From: Leptasterias polaris | Taxonomy: Eukaryota; Echinodermata; Asteroidea; Forcipulatida; Asteriidae | DNA length: 64,000 bases | Assembly: GCA_037783415.1 (NCBI GenBank) | Contig: JAZGTN010000119.1 | Location: 434,001 to 498,000 of the forward strand | Direction of reading: 5' to 3' | Shown here: piece by piece, positions 23,801 to 32,051 of the stretch | How the letters are laid out: every line of letters begins with the position of its first letter | Numbering within the stretch: position 1 is the stretch's first letter | Program-made: the position numbers and the translations under genes | The notes under the pieces: generated by a model | What the model was told of the DNA's origin: nothing | Seen by the model: only the letters and a program-made list of their open reading frames with translations | The model's database searches: none

Positions 23801-26800
23801 TGCTTATTTTGACTATAAGTTAGTGAGGTGTCTCTAATGTGATTCGCTGCATGTAATTTCCCGCCAATTTCTTCAAGAGTGTAGTTACCAGATTTCTTGT
23901 CATGTTCTTGTTTACCCCATGACGCACAATCTAAGGGGAACACCGAGTCAGTACATCCTTGCTCAGTCAGTTGCGCGGATGGCTGGCTTGGTGGATTGCC
24001 ATGTGTGTAAGTTTCTTCAAGACCTTTGAAAAAGAAAATACAGTATCTTCATGTTACTTGATTGTGCACTCTCATACTTTGTTATTAGTAAAAAGAAAAA
24101 CAATGCTGGAATACAAAACAATGTCTAGTGTCTTTTTTCTGGGGCATCAAGTTTAAAATAGGGTCATCGTTTCATTGTTGTCAATGTAATGCTGATGTAC
24201 AGGTCAAGAAAGATACAATTAAAAGTCACCTGTGAAAGTTTCACTTGAATGCAGCGCTTACTTGTTGAGAAAACAAAACGTTTCCGTTATTTTCAACAAG
24301 AACTTCGAATCTATTGTTATACGACCCCATTCCTTACATACTTCCCTCTCCACCTGTTTCTTTTCTTTTCTGGAATGTTATTCAATGGCTACGCGCGGGT
24401 AAGACCCTTTAAAAGGCTTGACCGCCTTTTCAGTGTGGTCCTCAGTCAGTGCCCATGCAGGCATACACGTTGTGCTACCCGTATATGGTGCAGCGTTGGG
24501 CCCGCATCTCCTCCGTCTTCGACGACTACCTCCCTCTCCACCAACGGATCGTGGCCAAGAGTGACGGTGCTGCTGGACCGGACCCTGGACTGCCGTGAGC
24601 TCCTGATGAGCTGAACTCCCGAGTCAACGTTTACCAACCTACCTGTGACTGATGTGGGCTGATCTGGTGTGGGCTGTTGTTGGAGATGCTGGGCCTAACG
24701 TCTGCACTTTATAAATCTTGAAAAGGGAACTGACTGGGCGAGGGCATATTCTTTAAGCCTCCTTAAGGTAAATATCACTCGGCCGAACCTAATTTGTTTT
24801 AATTTATCTTTGCCCGGCTTACCATTCATTCCTGCCTCTGTGTTGCTTAAATCCTGCTTTATTAACTGCTTTGTAATTTATGTGGCTTTACCGTTATTAA
24901 TGTTGCTTTAACTCAATGTTCTGCTTATTGGTTTATGTATTAAATATCATTCTGAATGTATTTCATTGATTGCTTTTACTTACAAGGACTTTGTTCTTGT
25001 CCCATTTCACACAAATGTCGCTGTCGTGCTTTTCAGCACGTAACGTAATCTATACATAGCCGGGTGGCAGCGGGTACCAACCGCATCTCGGGCCGTAATG
25101 AGGACAGCATTCTAATGGACACCAAGGACATTTTCTAAAGTCGCCTCATTACACATGACATATTATTCAATTACGTGTTTTTATCCTCGCCATCATATGA
25201 GATGTGGAAGTTGTGGTAGCATTTAGTCCATAATTTCATGGATCCCTTTTTTACTTGCACCTTGTAAATACATTTAATTGGCACTGTATGGAATTACACA
25301 CACGCAGCGCACGGTTAAGTTTTTCCTTGGCGTTATATCCTGACTTACGTACATTGCCAAGTATTAGGTAGAAGTAGAAGTGGGAAACATTGAAACCAAA
25401 CAGGAACATTCCTGATTTAATTCAAAAGTGAAAATGTCATACAATTCCTCCTTCATAATAAGACAAATCGTCTGTAAATGAGAGTGAAATTAGTTAATGA
25501 AACTAATCGCACTGATAACGTAACAAGATTTAGTAGAGTCTGGTCACCTGGCACACTCGGTGCTCATGTGGTACAAAACATAAGTTCGTTATCATAGAGT
25601 GAGCCGGAGGGGTGTCTGGGTGTCTGTTGGACAACCTGTTTTAAATGTTAACACCCTGTTTTATCAGTCATTTACATGTACATAATACAAGTACTGTAAG
25701 TGAATAATTTGGACACCCAGTTTTTTAATTTCCAGCAAATTTTGGACAGCCTTTTACCAAATCCTGGCTCAAACTTTGCTTATTATTACAACAATCTTGG
25801 TTGCGCCCCACGCTTGATCCTCCCTCCCGCTAAGCCACTGCAATTCCCCGGGAGAATTTTTTTTTTTCAAATTAGTTCTTCACCTGCTACAGTGAAACTT
25901 TTGGAGCCTTGTTGATGATACTCTTTTCTACCAGCAGGAACTTCATCATAAACTCTTGGTTCTTCCTCCCGGTTCCTTGTGTCATCCTCAGACAGAATCT
26001 TTGTTTTGCCCTTCCTCCTCCTGTTACGACGTTCTGTAAAGACAAGAAGACAAGAATTCTATGGGATTTGAGACATTGCATATGGTATCAACGCAAGGAA
26101 CGATTTCACCCAGCAATTTTGCATAGCCAATTATTAAGACATTAAGACGGTAAGAGCTTCGAGACACCTGTTGAATGTGATAGAGGGCTATAATAAAATA
26201 ATGAACAATAAATTCCCCATTGTCGGGCTCGCACCTGCAATCTTTTCCCAGTAGCCATGGTAACCAAATAAACCGAATAGGCCTTAATAAAGTACTCACT
26301 TTTCGATCCTCCATCCTTTAGGCCAGTAGGGGAAATGACCTCTCCCATATCACCACCAGGCCGTTCAGCCTCTGAACTACCATTAGACTGAGAAAGGGAA
26401 CAAGCTTGTTATTAACATTTTATTTTTAGCAAAACAATAACAGTATGTCATAAATTTGGTAAACTATATTTAGCAAGCAGATCCTACAGCGCCCTCTTTT
26501 GTTCAATGTTTCAATCTGCAAGATCACATCTCGGTACCAATCCTTCAGAAAACCGGGAAGCTTCTTTCAGGCACGCAAGAACAGAAACAGAAGACCTTGG
26601 TCCAACTTCATAGAGCTGCTTAAGCACAAAAAGGAGCTATAAAGCACAACCAAATTATGTTTACCAGAATAAAGTTACCAGCCAAACTACCATTTCACGT
26701 GTACAATTTGTGAATGGTATCCTGCCAATTTCTGCTCAGCAACAAACTGAAAAGCAATACTTTCTGCTCAAGCAGCTCCATGAAATTGGGCCCTGGCTGG

Positions 26801-28216
26801 CGTAAGCAATAAAATGGCTTCTGACAAAACATATGGCATTAGGACTTATGCTAGAATTACCCCAAAGGCATGTTTATGAATGGCAACAACAAATTACAAG
26901 CAAACTTTCTAGTTCGTTTTCTTGACACACTATTTTGCAAATTACTTCCCTGCAATACCCTTTTTCCGAGTAAATCTTTTGTTACATCCTTCCTCCTGCC
27001 ACACAATGGTATATCCCCTTGAAATTCACTGTACAATGGTATATCCCTTGAAATTCACTGTACTGTTAAAGTAGATCTGAAAACGTTGTTGCCCCCCCCC
27101 CCAAAAGGGAAATGGCCAACAAAACTTTGTAAAGTGATTTGCAGTTTCCTTTGGCAATAATATCAACTTCTACTTTAAAAAGAAAACGGGTAATAAGCTG
27201 ATCAGATGGAAAATTAAAACAAAATAGACTGCTCATGAAAAAAATAAATAAATCCAGGTCATGCAAACTAAATTGCCTACTAATTTTTTGCACCGTGACA
27301 GCACTATGTACTTAAATTAAAAAATTGGCAAATGGAGGATAGGCTGTTCATGACAACTCAAACCTGTTTAAGGCTGTTCATGAGAACTCGAACCTGTTTA
27401 AGGCTGTTCATGACAACTCGAACCTGTTTAAGGCTGTTCATGACAACTCGAACCTGTTTAAGGCTGTTCATGACAACTCGAACCTGTTTAAGGCTGTTCA
27501 TGACAACTCGAACCTGTTTAAGGCTGTTTATGACAACTCGAACCTGTTTAAGGCTGTTCATGACAACTCGAACCTGTTTAAGGCTGTTCATGACAACTCG
27601 AACCTGTTTAAGGCTGTTCATGACAACTCGAACCTGTTTAAGGCTGTTCATGACAACTCGAACCTGTTTAAGGCTGTTCATGACAACTCGAACCTGTTTA
27701 AGGCTGTTCATGACAACTCGAACCTGTTTAAGGCTGTTCATGACAACTCGAACCTGTTTAAGGCTGTTCATGACAACTCGAACCGGTTTAAGGCTGTTCA
27801 TGACAACTCGAACCGGTTTAAGGCTGTTCATGACAACTCGAACCTGTTTAAGGCTGTTCATGACAACTCGAACCTGTTTAAGGCTGTTCATGACAACTCG
27901 AACCTGTTTAAGGCTGTTCATGACAACTCGAACCTGTTTAAGGCTGTTCATGACAACTCGAACCTGTTTAAGGCTGTTCATGACAACTCGAACCTGTTTA
28001 AGGCTGTTCATGACAACTCAAACCTGTTAATCTGGTAACATTATCCTTGTGCTCATTATTAGTGTGTTTACGAAACTATAACATTTTATGACTTGAAACT
28101 CGGGGACAATAATAAACATAAAAAATGTGTAAAAACACTGATGTAAAAAATATATATGTATATATATATATATAGATGTTTTGTATGAATTTTAAGTGAT
28201 GAATTACCTCTGCCAT
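14397..28216 (-). CDS. NLR receptor (NACHT-LRR), seven coding exons, N-terminal amyloid/RHIM-like motif
   Basis: Proposed minus-strand model: exons 28216-28208, 26387-26300, 26033-25884, 24023-23889, 20440-20303, 19098-18940 and 17869-14397. All introns are GT-AG, phases are compatible, and the joined length is 4152 bp (1383 residues plus stop). Residues 1-226 are hydrophilic and low-complexity, with two polybasic tracts (residues 33-43 and 129-137) and an aggregation-type motif at 202-224 (VQIQGSN, GPVIGSTFNIY). Residues 260-368 are a 13-residue tandem repeat. NACHT follows: P-loop GMAGLGKST at 451-459, Walker B VLILLDGFDEL at 527-537, sensor-like VTTRP near 565, winged-helix motif FIHKTVQEFCAAKY at 736-749. 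About 16 RNH1-type LRRs fill roughly 870-1372. NACHT-LRR proteins are intracellular sensors that oligomerise with ATP. No CARD, DEATH, PYD or TIR domain is visible, so the short motif may be the signalling element (inference). Confidence 0.8.
17445..17771 (-). repeat. Coding minisatellite, 39-bp unit, 8-9 copies
   Basis: Encodes tandem copies of a 13-residue unit, VGDTCRHSDVHTQ, with R/H, V/A and T/K variants, lying between the N-terminal motif and NACHT. Each unit keeps Cys and His in C-x5-H spacing (CRHSDVH). The last copies degenerate (SGVHK, DTYRSSAD). The unit length is a multiple of three, so reading frames on both strands stay open. Confidence 0.9.
18362..18620 (+). mobile_element. tRNA-derived SINE, 5'-truncated, in NLR intron 6
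   Basis: Contains GTGGGTTCGAGTCCCGGTCG (B box), GACACTTGTGTCATTAAGCA and AAAGAACCCAGTGCACTTAT as in the copies at 6790 and 46565, but in plus orientation and lacking an intact A box. Confidence 0.7.
18600..18845 (-). mobile_element. MITE-like repeat (GAGAAGCGTTAC family), minus copy in NLR intron 6
   Basis: Reverse relative of 12750-13150 and 56325-56690: CGCAGGAAGAATCCCAATAC, TCTCAGATTCAAATTT, ATCGAAAGCAGCTGT, CCTTCCCTTTAA. The SINE at 18362-18620 abuts it. Confidence 0.6.
18940..19098 (-). CDS. NLR exon 6: amyloid/RHIM-like motif exon
   Basis: Acceptor GATTGATTACACAG|AGACAAG and donor AGCAGTG|GTGAGT delimit 159 bp, phase 1 at both ends. It encodes residues 174-227: TRPVHASGEATPQ, a polar linker, then NVQIQGSNMPVF, MGPVIGSTFNIYSSG. 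The motif alternates Gly/Asn with beta-branched and aromatic residues, as RHIM and fungal or bacterial amyloid-signalling motifs do, and contains VQI close to a Gly like the RHIM core (I/V)Q(I/V)G. The match is by pattern only. Confidence 0.75.
19164..19332 (-). mobile_element. TA-flanked MITE (GACCTTATGCAT ends), copy B, in NLR intron 5
   Basis: Ends GACCTTATGCAT / ATGCATAAGGTC are flanked by TA at 19162-19163 and 19333-19334. Internal text is the reverse complement of 12536-12708 (for example GTCAAAAGGAAGATG versus CATCTTCCTTTTGAC). Confidence 0.8.
19395..19680 (-). mobile_element. MITE-like dispersed repeat (GGTAATTGTCAAAGACCAGT family), minus copy
   Basis: GGTAATTGTCAAAGACCAGT, CACTTGATGTGACCCAACAT and AAGGGAAGTTTCCCAAGATG match 9030-9330. 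It lies in NLR intron 5. Confidence 0.55.
19735..20240 (-). mobile_element. MITE-like repeat (GAGAAGCGTTAC family), split by a TA-MITE at 19871-20030
   Basis: Left part AACCTGTGAACATTTCATTT, AAGAGGTGGTC; right part CAATCTAAGAAGCGTTTC, TTTCTCAGATTTAAATT, ATCGAAAGCTGCTGTAGG. Together they match a single continuous copy elsewhere, so the inner element inserted later. Confidence 0.6.
19871..20030. mobile_element. TA-flanked MITE (GACCCCTTGCATA ends), nested
   Basis: Terminal inverted repeats GACCCCTTGCATA / TATGCAAGGGGTC with TA on both sides (19869-19870, 20031-20032). Related in structure to the GACCTTATGCAT family. It interrupts the repeat at 19735-20240. Confidence 0.75.
20303..20440 (-). 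CDS. NLR exon 5: polybasic exon, duplicate of exon 3
   Basis: Acceptor TTAATATTACAG|GGCGTCG and donor CTCCTTAG|GTAATT, 138 bp, phase 1 at both ends. Encodes RRHKRKNKKKIQSDKDLKG followed by an acidic/polar tail ending DDPAVSL. The start resembles exon 3 (RRNRRRKGKTKILSEDD) in the same phase, implying exon duplication. RRHKRKNKKK could act as a nuclear localisation or membrane-phosphate-binding patch. Confidence 0.65.
20744..20850 (+). repeat. Two-copy tandem repeat, about 50-bp unit
   Basis: ATAGTGCATA(G/C)(A/G)TTTTAG, TTTCGAGCAACACACTACTC, TGAACATTATT occurs twice back to back with almost no differences. Confidence 0.85.
21506..23081. mobile_element. Palindromic MITE (GACACGTTGCCTTGGATTGG family), interrupted by a 1.2-kb element
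   Basis: Left arm AAGTGACACGTTGCCTTGG, GAAAAGCGTTTGAAACCG; right arm CGGTTTCAAACGCTTTTC, CCAAGGGAACGTGTCTCTTT. The arms continue through GATCCACACAAACATGCCTC and GAACCAACACGGGCCGCC and their reversed partners. An inserted element at 21586-22776 splits the left arm. Relatives at 54269-54602 and 54898-55266. It lies in NLR intron 4. Confidence 0.75.
21586..22776. mobile_element. TA-flanked 1.2-kb element rich in TTGGGCAA, nested
   Basis: Ends CACTGCAAAAACG and TTTTTTTACAGTG are inverted repeats with TA on both sides (21584-21585, 22777-22778). The interior is filled with degenerate TTGGGCAA/GCCCAACT words on both strands. A second inverted pair of about 70 bp lies within (22050-22125 and 22345-22425, both carrying AAGGTTAGTTTTTAACTA). 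No convincing ORF. Confidence 0.65.
23391..23407 (+). repeat. Poly-G tract
   Basis: A run of about 17 G after CTTATTTATTTATTTATTTT, in NLR intron 4. Length may be unreliable in the assembly. Confidence 0.8.
23889..24023 (-). CDS. NLR exon 4: polar low-complexity exon
   Basis: Acceptor TTTCTTTTTCAAAG|GTCTTG and donor AAATCTG|GTAACT, 135 bp, phase 1 at both ends. Encodes LEETYTHGNPPSQPSAQLTE, then QGCTDSVFPLDCASWGKQE, HDKKS. Two Cys and one Trp are present; no domain was recognised. Its inclusion rests on phase match and open frame alone. Confidence 0.55.
24440..24600 (+). pseudogene. Unassigned ORF tail, possible retroelement remnant
   Basis: After an acceptor-like CCGCCTTTTCAG the frame CGPQSVPMQAYTLCYPYMVQ, RWARISSVFDDYLPLHQRI is open to a stop near 24597 and reads like real protein. 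It lies inside NLR intron 3 on the opposite strand. Downstream, GGGTGGCAGCGGGTACCA near 25063 resembles a retrotransposon primer-binding region. No family was recognised. Confidence 0.25.
25884..26033 (-). CDS. NLR exon 3: polybasic exon
   Basis: Acceptor TTGTCTTTACAG|AACGTCG and donor GTAGCAG|GTGAAG, 150 bp, phase 1 at both ends. Encodes RRNRRRKGKTKILSEDDTR, an acidic stretch, then YDEVPAGRKEYHQQGSK. Joined to exon 2 it makes KKRRNRRRKGKTK, a strong candidate nuclear localisation sequence. Similar to exon 5. Confidence 0.65.
26300..26387 (-). CDS. NLR exon 2
   Basis: Acceptor TTCCCTTTCTCAG|TCTAAT and donor TCGAAAA|GTGAGT, 88 bp, phase 0 in and phase 1 out. Encodes SNGSSEAERPGGDMGEV, ISPTGLKDGGSK. 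Only the phase-0 frame is open, and it matches the phase-0 donor of exon 1. Confidence 0.65.
26600..26800. mobile_element. MITE (TTCATAGAGCTGCTTAAGCA family), in NLR intron 1
   Basis: Left TTCATAGAGCTGCTTAAGCA and right TGCTCAAGCAGCTCCATGAA are inverted. Interior CAGAATAAAGTTACCAGCCA and TGAATGGTATCCTGCC match 62275-62480 and 62120-62270. Confidence 0.7.
27340..28029 (+). repeat. 30-bp minisatellite, about 23 copies, in NLR intron 1
   Basis: Unit starts AGGCTGTTCATGACAACTCG and ends AACCTGTTTA. Copies are nearly identical; variants are mainly CGGTTTA for CTGTTTA in two adjacent copies and a few single changes. There are no unique spacers, so it is not a CRISPR array. Because 30 is a multiple of three, both strands stay open for more than 200 codons without being genes. 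It lies about 180 bp from the intron 1 donor. Confidence 0.95.
28208..28216 (-). CDS. NLR exon 1, coding part (Met-Ala-Glu)
   Basis: AGGAAAAATGGCAGAG|GTAATTC gives a start codon in good context (A at -3, G at +4), three codons, and a phase-0 donor that matches exon 2. An upstream ORF of four codons (ATG TCA ACA CGT TGA, 28237-28223) precedes it. Upstream transcription start was not identified. Confidence 0.5.
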
Positions 28217-28529
28217 TTTTCCTCAACGTGTTGACATGCTAGTCCAGGTTAACCCTCGTACTCTTTGTTCCTTACACATTTTGATTCATGCCCAACTATG
28301 TCGTCGTGGCAAGCACCCACTCCTAAAGCAAACAAAGCTTTCAGCCGAGTCTTCAATGGAAAGGTTTGGAACCGCAAGGATATGAGTTGATAACCAAAAT
28401 CGTCAGGGCTTGTCAAGTCTTCTTCTTCAAAGGGGGAGGGGGTAGTCTATGGTCAAGGCACTAAGAGCCTCCAAAATAGTTACATAAAAACCTCTGGTGC
28501 ACACGGTATGGAGCATACTACCCTAGAGG

Positions 28530-28635
28530 GTAGACCCTGTAACTGAGGAGCTGTACTCCCTTTTTCACAATTTTGAAATCTGCGATCGAACTGCAAACAA
28601 AAAAGGAGTACAGCGCCCCAGTTACTGGGTCGGCT
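28530..28635. mobile_element. Hairpin element
   Basis: ACCCTGTAACTGAGGAGCTG-TACTCC and GGAGTACAGCGCCCCAGTTA-CTGGGT are inverted arms of about 26 bp around a 45-bp loop. Confidence 0.6.
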
Positions 28636-28730
28636 AGATTGAGGGCAGTTCCATTGACGGAAAAAATAATGACTGTGTGGATGCTTGAAAAGGAGCGCAA
28701 ACAAACAGAGTGATATATACCTAGCCTATA

Positions 28731-29045
28731 GACCATGTGACATCACATGTTTACAAAAGAGCGCCTGGACTTTCTGCAGGCACAGTTTGTACGCAGCTCA
28801 ATGGAAGAATACAATAAATCTTACGTTTTATGGAGATTGCACTGTCTGATTTCCCCCAACTTTTGATATAAAGAAAGGGGGGACAGCTCATAAGCTGTAA
28901 AGCAGTTGCTTTCGTAACTATTTATTTATGTAAAAAATATGACGCCAAATATAAAATTTCCCATTTGGCCTTGTATCTTGCCCGTAAGGAAATGCATTAG
29001 AATGTACAAGGTCACATTTCTGTATAAAGCAAAGGTAACATGATC
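28731..29045 (+). mobile_element. TA-flanked MITE (GACCATGT ends), copy 1
   Basis: Starts GACCATGTGACATCACATGT and ends ACATGATC, with TA at 28729-28730 and 29046-29047. Interior TCTGCAGGCACAGTTTGTAC, GCAGCTCAATGGAAGA and TCTTGCCCGTAAGGAAATGC match 41333-41629. Confidence 0.8.
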
Positions 29046-30372
29046 TAAACTATACAGCCAATAAAACAGTTGATTTCGAGTTCGACTGGTTCGTTCCACT
29101 ATCCCCAGGACAGGAATTTTCTGACACCATGCCATTGCAAAAAAATTGCAAGGCTGAGCTTTGAACAATCGTCATTATAAATCTCTACACTTGAGTGTTA
29201 AAACTGCACTGCGTACTAGAATAGTACAGTCAACTTAGCACAGGTTGACCTCCTCCCGTTGCACTTGCACTGCAATGCAACATACACTAACGTCATAAAT
29301 GGGTAATATACAAGTGAAGTAACTAGTAGTAGTCGTACAAATAGTGATTACTCTTTGGACTTTAGTCTCGTTGTACAGACCATGTACAGACACTGTTGGT
29401 CTACACTCGATCGTACATACCTTATTAAACGTACTTCATCATCGGTGCTTGGCTTGAGTCGTCCTTCTCCAGACAGATCATTGCAACAGATTAATGAAAA
29501 AGTGAGGGGTAGATTCGTTCACGAAGCATTAAATTTTGAACCTTTTATACCAATACTGCTTTGTACTTTCGAACGGTATAGAACACATTTTAATAGCAGA
29601 CAGCGGAAGTGGTCTGAACTATAGTTATCTTGTGCATGTGGGTGACGTGTATGTGTGTGTACGTGTGTTGAAATACAGGCATGAGAGAGCGTTTGTCATT
29701 GTTGTATGAGGTCAACCACTCTGTTCGTATGGGCGGCAAAATAAACGTAAAAATAATGATCATTAGTTTCATCAATCCAATTATTGCGAATTATTCAAGA
29801 AATTACTAACAAATGTATTAAATATTTTCGTGGGCTTGTAAACAAGAATTATTTTGTTGCAGAAAATCGCGAGATGAATATTGGTGTTATTTGCTTTGCT
29901 TGTGGTAAACTCGATCGCTAAGACTGCCTTGTTGCTTTGGCCGTTCATACTAAGTTTTTATTCTTGTTTTTAACGGGAACCCCCGAGTTGTGTTGCAATA
30001 TTCATTGATTAGCTCAGATCACGAGTCATGGAATTCGAAAGTAAAGTGTTTACTACGGTATAGGCCATACGGGGTAAACTGTATCTTGTCGTCCCGTTCC
30101 GACCCCTGTGGGTCTAAGAGAACTCTGCAGTTTTTAACAGAGTAATTGCTGGAGATTACGATTCCGAAAAGTTCTCCACAAAAACGCCAGTCAAATTTGA
30201 GAAATTATCGACCAAACATTGCACTAGATAATAGACAGCGATCGAACACTGTTTACGGTTGTGATACGTCGGCTCGTTACATTTTATTTGAAATACCTGC
30301 GCACAGACACCAGTGATCCAAATTCGCCAATCACATCCTAGGTCATACGTCATGTGACACCCCAAAACAAAC

Positions 30373-30441
30373 ATGGCGGCGCCCATGCCTCGGTCGAGTG
30401 GGAAAGACTCCGTGAAAATCCGAAGTGTTTTGTTCACCTAA
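30373..30441 (+). CDS. Possible first exon or short ORF at a promoter-like site
   Basis: AACATGGCGGCGCCCATGCC starts a 22-codon ORF (MAAPMPRSSGKDSVKIRS...) just after TACGTCATGTGAC. ATGGCGGC is a YY1-type start-site motif common at broadly expressed genes. A donor could occur at TCC|GTGAAA. No downstream exon was recognised. Confidence 0.25.
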   Translation: MAAPMPRSSGKDSVKIRSVLFT

Positions 30442-30879
30442 AATCTGTCAAAGCTGAGAAAGCACACTATTTTTAGGGAAGAGTAAAATCATACATGAGG
30501 CCGTGTTCAAGCGCGTCATGAGATGAGATCATGTGTGTGAGATCACGAAAAACACAGCATCTTTTGATAGTAGGCCCCTATACTCGATATAGGCCTATAT
30601 GCAGCATACAGTGCATACGGACCTCATGCGCTAATTTTTATAGGGAAGATTTGTTCAAGAACATGCAAAGAAAATAGGACCGTAACGCACTTAAAATGTT
30701 CATAAGGCTTAAAGTTTGTAAATTATTAAATATGTCCCCGTGTCGAGTGAGAATCATGTATTGAAAGGCAAGCTTGAAGAAATTTGAGGCGTCATCATAT
30801 ATAACCTACAGTTCTAAAGAGGGGTGGGGGGAGACAAAAACAAATTGTTCTGCTACAAAATCGTCAGAAAAACGAAACT

Positions 30880-31330
30880 AACACGAGGAGAGAGCCCTTG
30901 AGATGTGCTTTCCAATCGTATAACAATTTTGCAAATCCAATATTATTCTGAGGGTGATTCTCCCGTCTTAATTTTGATTTCTCTCGGTGACATCTTTGTG
31001 TACACAAATCCTATTGGAGATGCTTTTGATGATCATTCGAAGTATCCCCATTTGCTGGTCAATTCCGGTATGAAAATGGCGCAAAGTGGCTCTACAGTTT
31101 ATTTTAATTTTTTTTCGGGAATACCTAGGCACACCCAGGCACGAGCTGCGTCTCTCTAGCATTCCTAGTTCAGGAGTTTTTTTCAAACTTTGCCCATAAT
31201 TTTTTCTAACCATTAATTGTACGGCTGGACAACCATTTCCGGTGTGAAGATGGCGCAAAGTGGCCCGTAAGTCAATTTTTTTCAGATGCACGTAATAAAA
31301 TTATTTCGTCTCTCTATCATGCCTAGATCA
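30880..31330 (+). repeat. Dispersed repeat (CGAGGAGAGAGCCCTTGAGA family), copy 1
   Basis: ACACGAGGAGAGAGCC, TTGAGGGTGATT-like text, CAAATCCTATTGGAGATGCT and ATGAAAATGGCGCAAAGTGG recur at 48325-48560 and 48745-49130. No coding capacity. Confidence 0.6.
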
Positions 31331-31429
31331 GGATGTTTTTCAAACTTGGCGCAGAATTTATTTTTAAAACAATTTTCGGCATGAAACTTCTTGAAGGTTG
31401 AAGGTGTTGATTTGCAACCCAAGTTAGTT

Positions 31430-31660
31430 ATTTGCCGGTGGCAGTATCTTTACACTTGGCCGCTTGCTTCGCCTAAAAACTGGCAACAATCGGTTGAGAA
31501 CCTACAGGAGAGAGACATTGTGCTCGTCATCAGTGAGGACAGGAATCGTGGTTTCCTGGAAAATACCCGAAGTTGTGAACATTTATCCGGGAAAATATGA
31601 CCTCGTGAGAGTCGTTGGGATCAGGTTTGGTGACGAAGCTCATTCTGCCAATGAAGAATT
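31430..31660 (+). pseudogene. BEL/Pao-type retrotransposon integrase C-terminal remnant
   Basis: Frame 1 gives KNWQQSVENLQERDIVLVIS-EDRNRG. A second frame then gives WKIPEVVNIYPGKYDLVRVV-GIRFGD. Together these match the C-terminal fold after the integrase of BEL/Pao elements (NLQxGDxVLV ... RGxWxLGxVxxVxPGxDGxVRVV). A frameshift separates the halves and no other part of the element was seen. Confidence 0.55.
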
Positions 31661-31785
31661 TAGAACAATCAGACATTGATTAATGGACATATGGTATTGG
31701 GTTTACAAGGAACACTCCCAGGATAATCCTTATCTTCTGTGACTGTTTTCTATAGTTTTTTGTTATCAAATAATAAACCACAAGG

Positions 31786-31865
31786 GAAACTGACTGGGTA
31801 AGTTTTAAATGATTTTGGGTTGAACAAAGAAAAATTGACTAGAGCGGGATTCCGTCACTCATTGA
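31786..31865 (-). mobile_element. SINE fragment (second family)
   Basis: On the minus strand, CCCGCTCTAGTCAATTTTTC, TTTGTTCAACCCAAAA and CCCAGTCAGTTTCCC match the body of the SINE at 12255-12395. Confidence 0.5.
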
Positions 31866-32051
31866 GGGGGTGGGCTGTCATGACATGACATGTTTTTTTT
31901 GTTTTGCTTTGGTGCGTGAGCTATTTTCTCCCTGTGCGCCTTGCGAAAAGACACTACGATTCAGTCACAAGTTTCGTTAAAGTTTCAACGTAAACAGTTT
32001 TATTATCAAGATTCCCTTGTTTTCCCCTCACTTATTGCTGTTTCAGGAATC

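Noticed and set aside
24249..24614. 121-codon plus ORF
   Set aside because: Only the overlapping frame at 24440-24600 reads like protein; the long ORF itself has no motif and crosses a likely splice acceptor.
27332..28030. 232-codon and 217-codon ORFs on the two strands, and a CRISPR-like look
   Set aside because: They come from a 30-bp tandem repeat, which keeps several frames open; there are no unique spacers and no signal of coding.
29408..29530. Alternative NLR first exon ending at TTAATAAG|GTATGT near 29434
   Set aside because: The donor is strong but its only open frame ends in phase 2, which does not fit exon 2 (phase 0); it could still be a non-coding leader exon.
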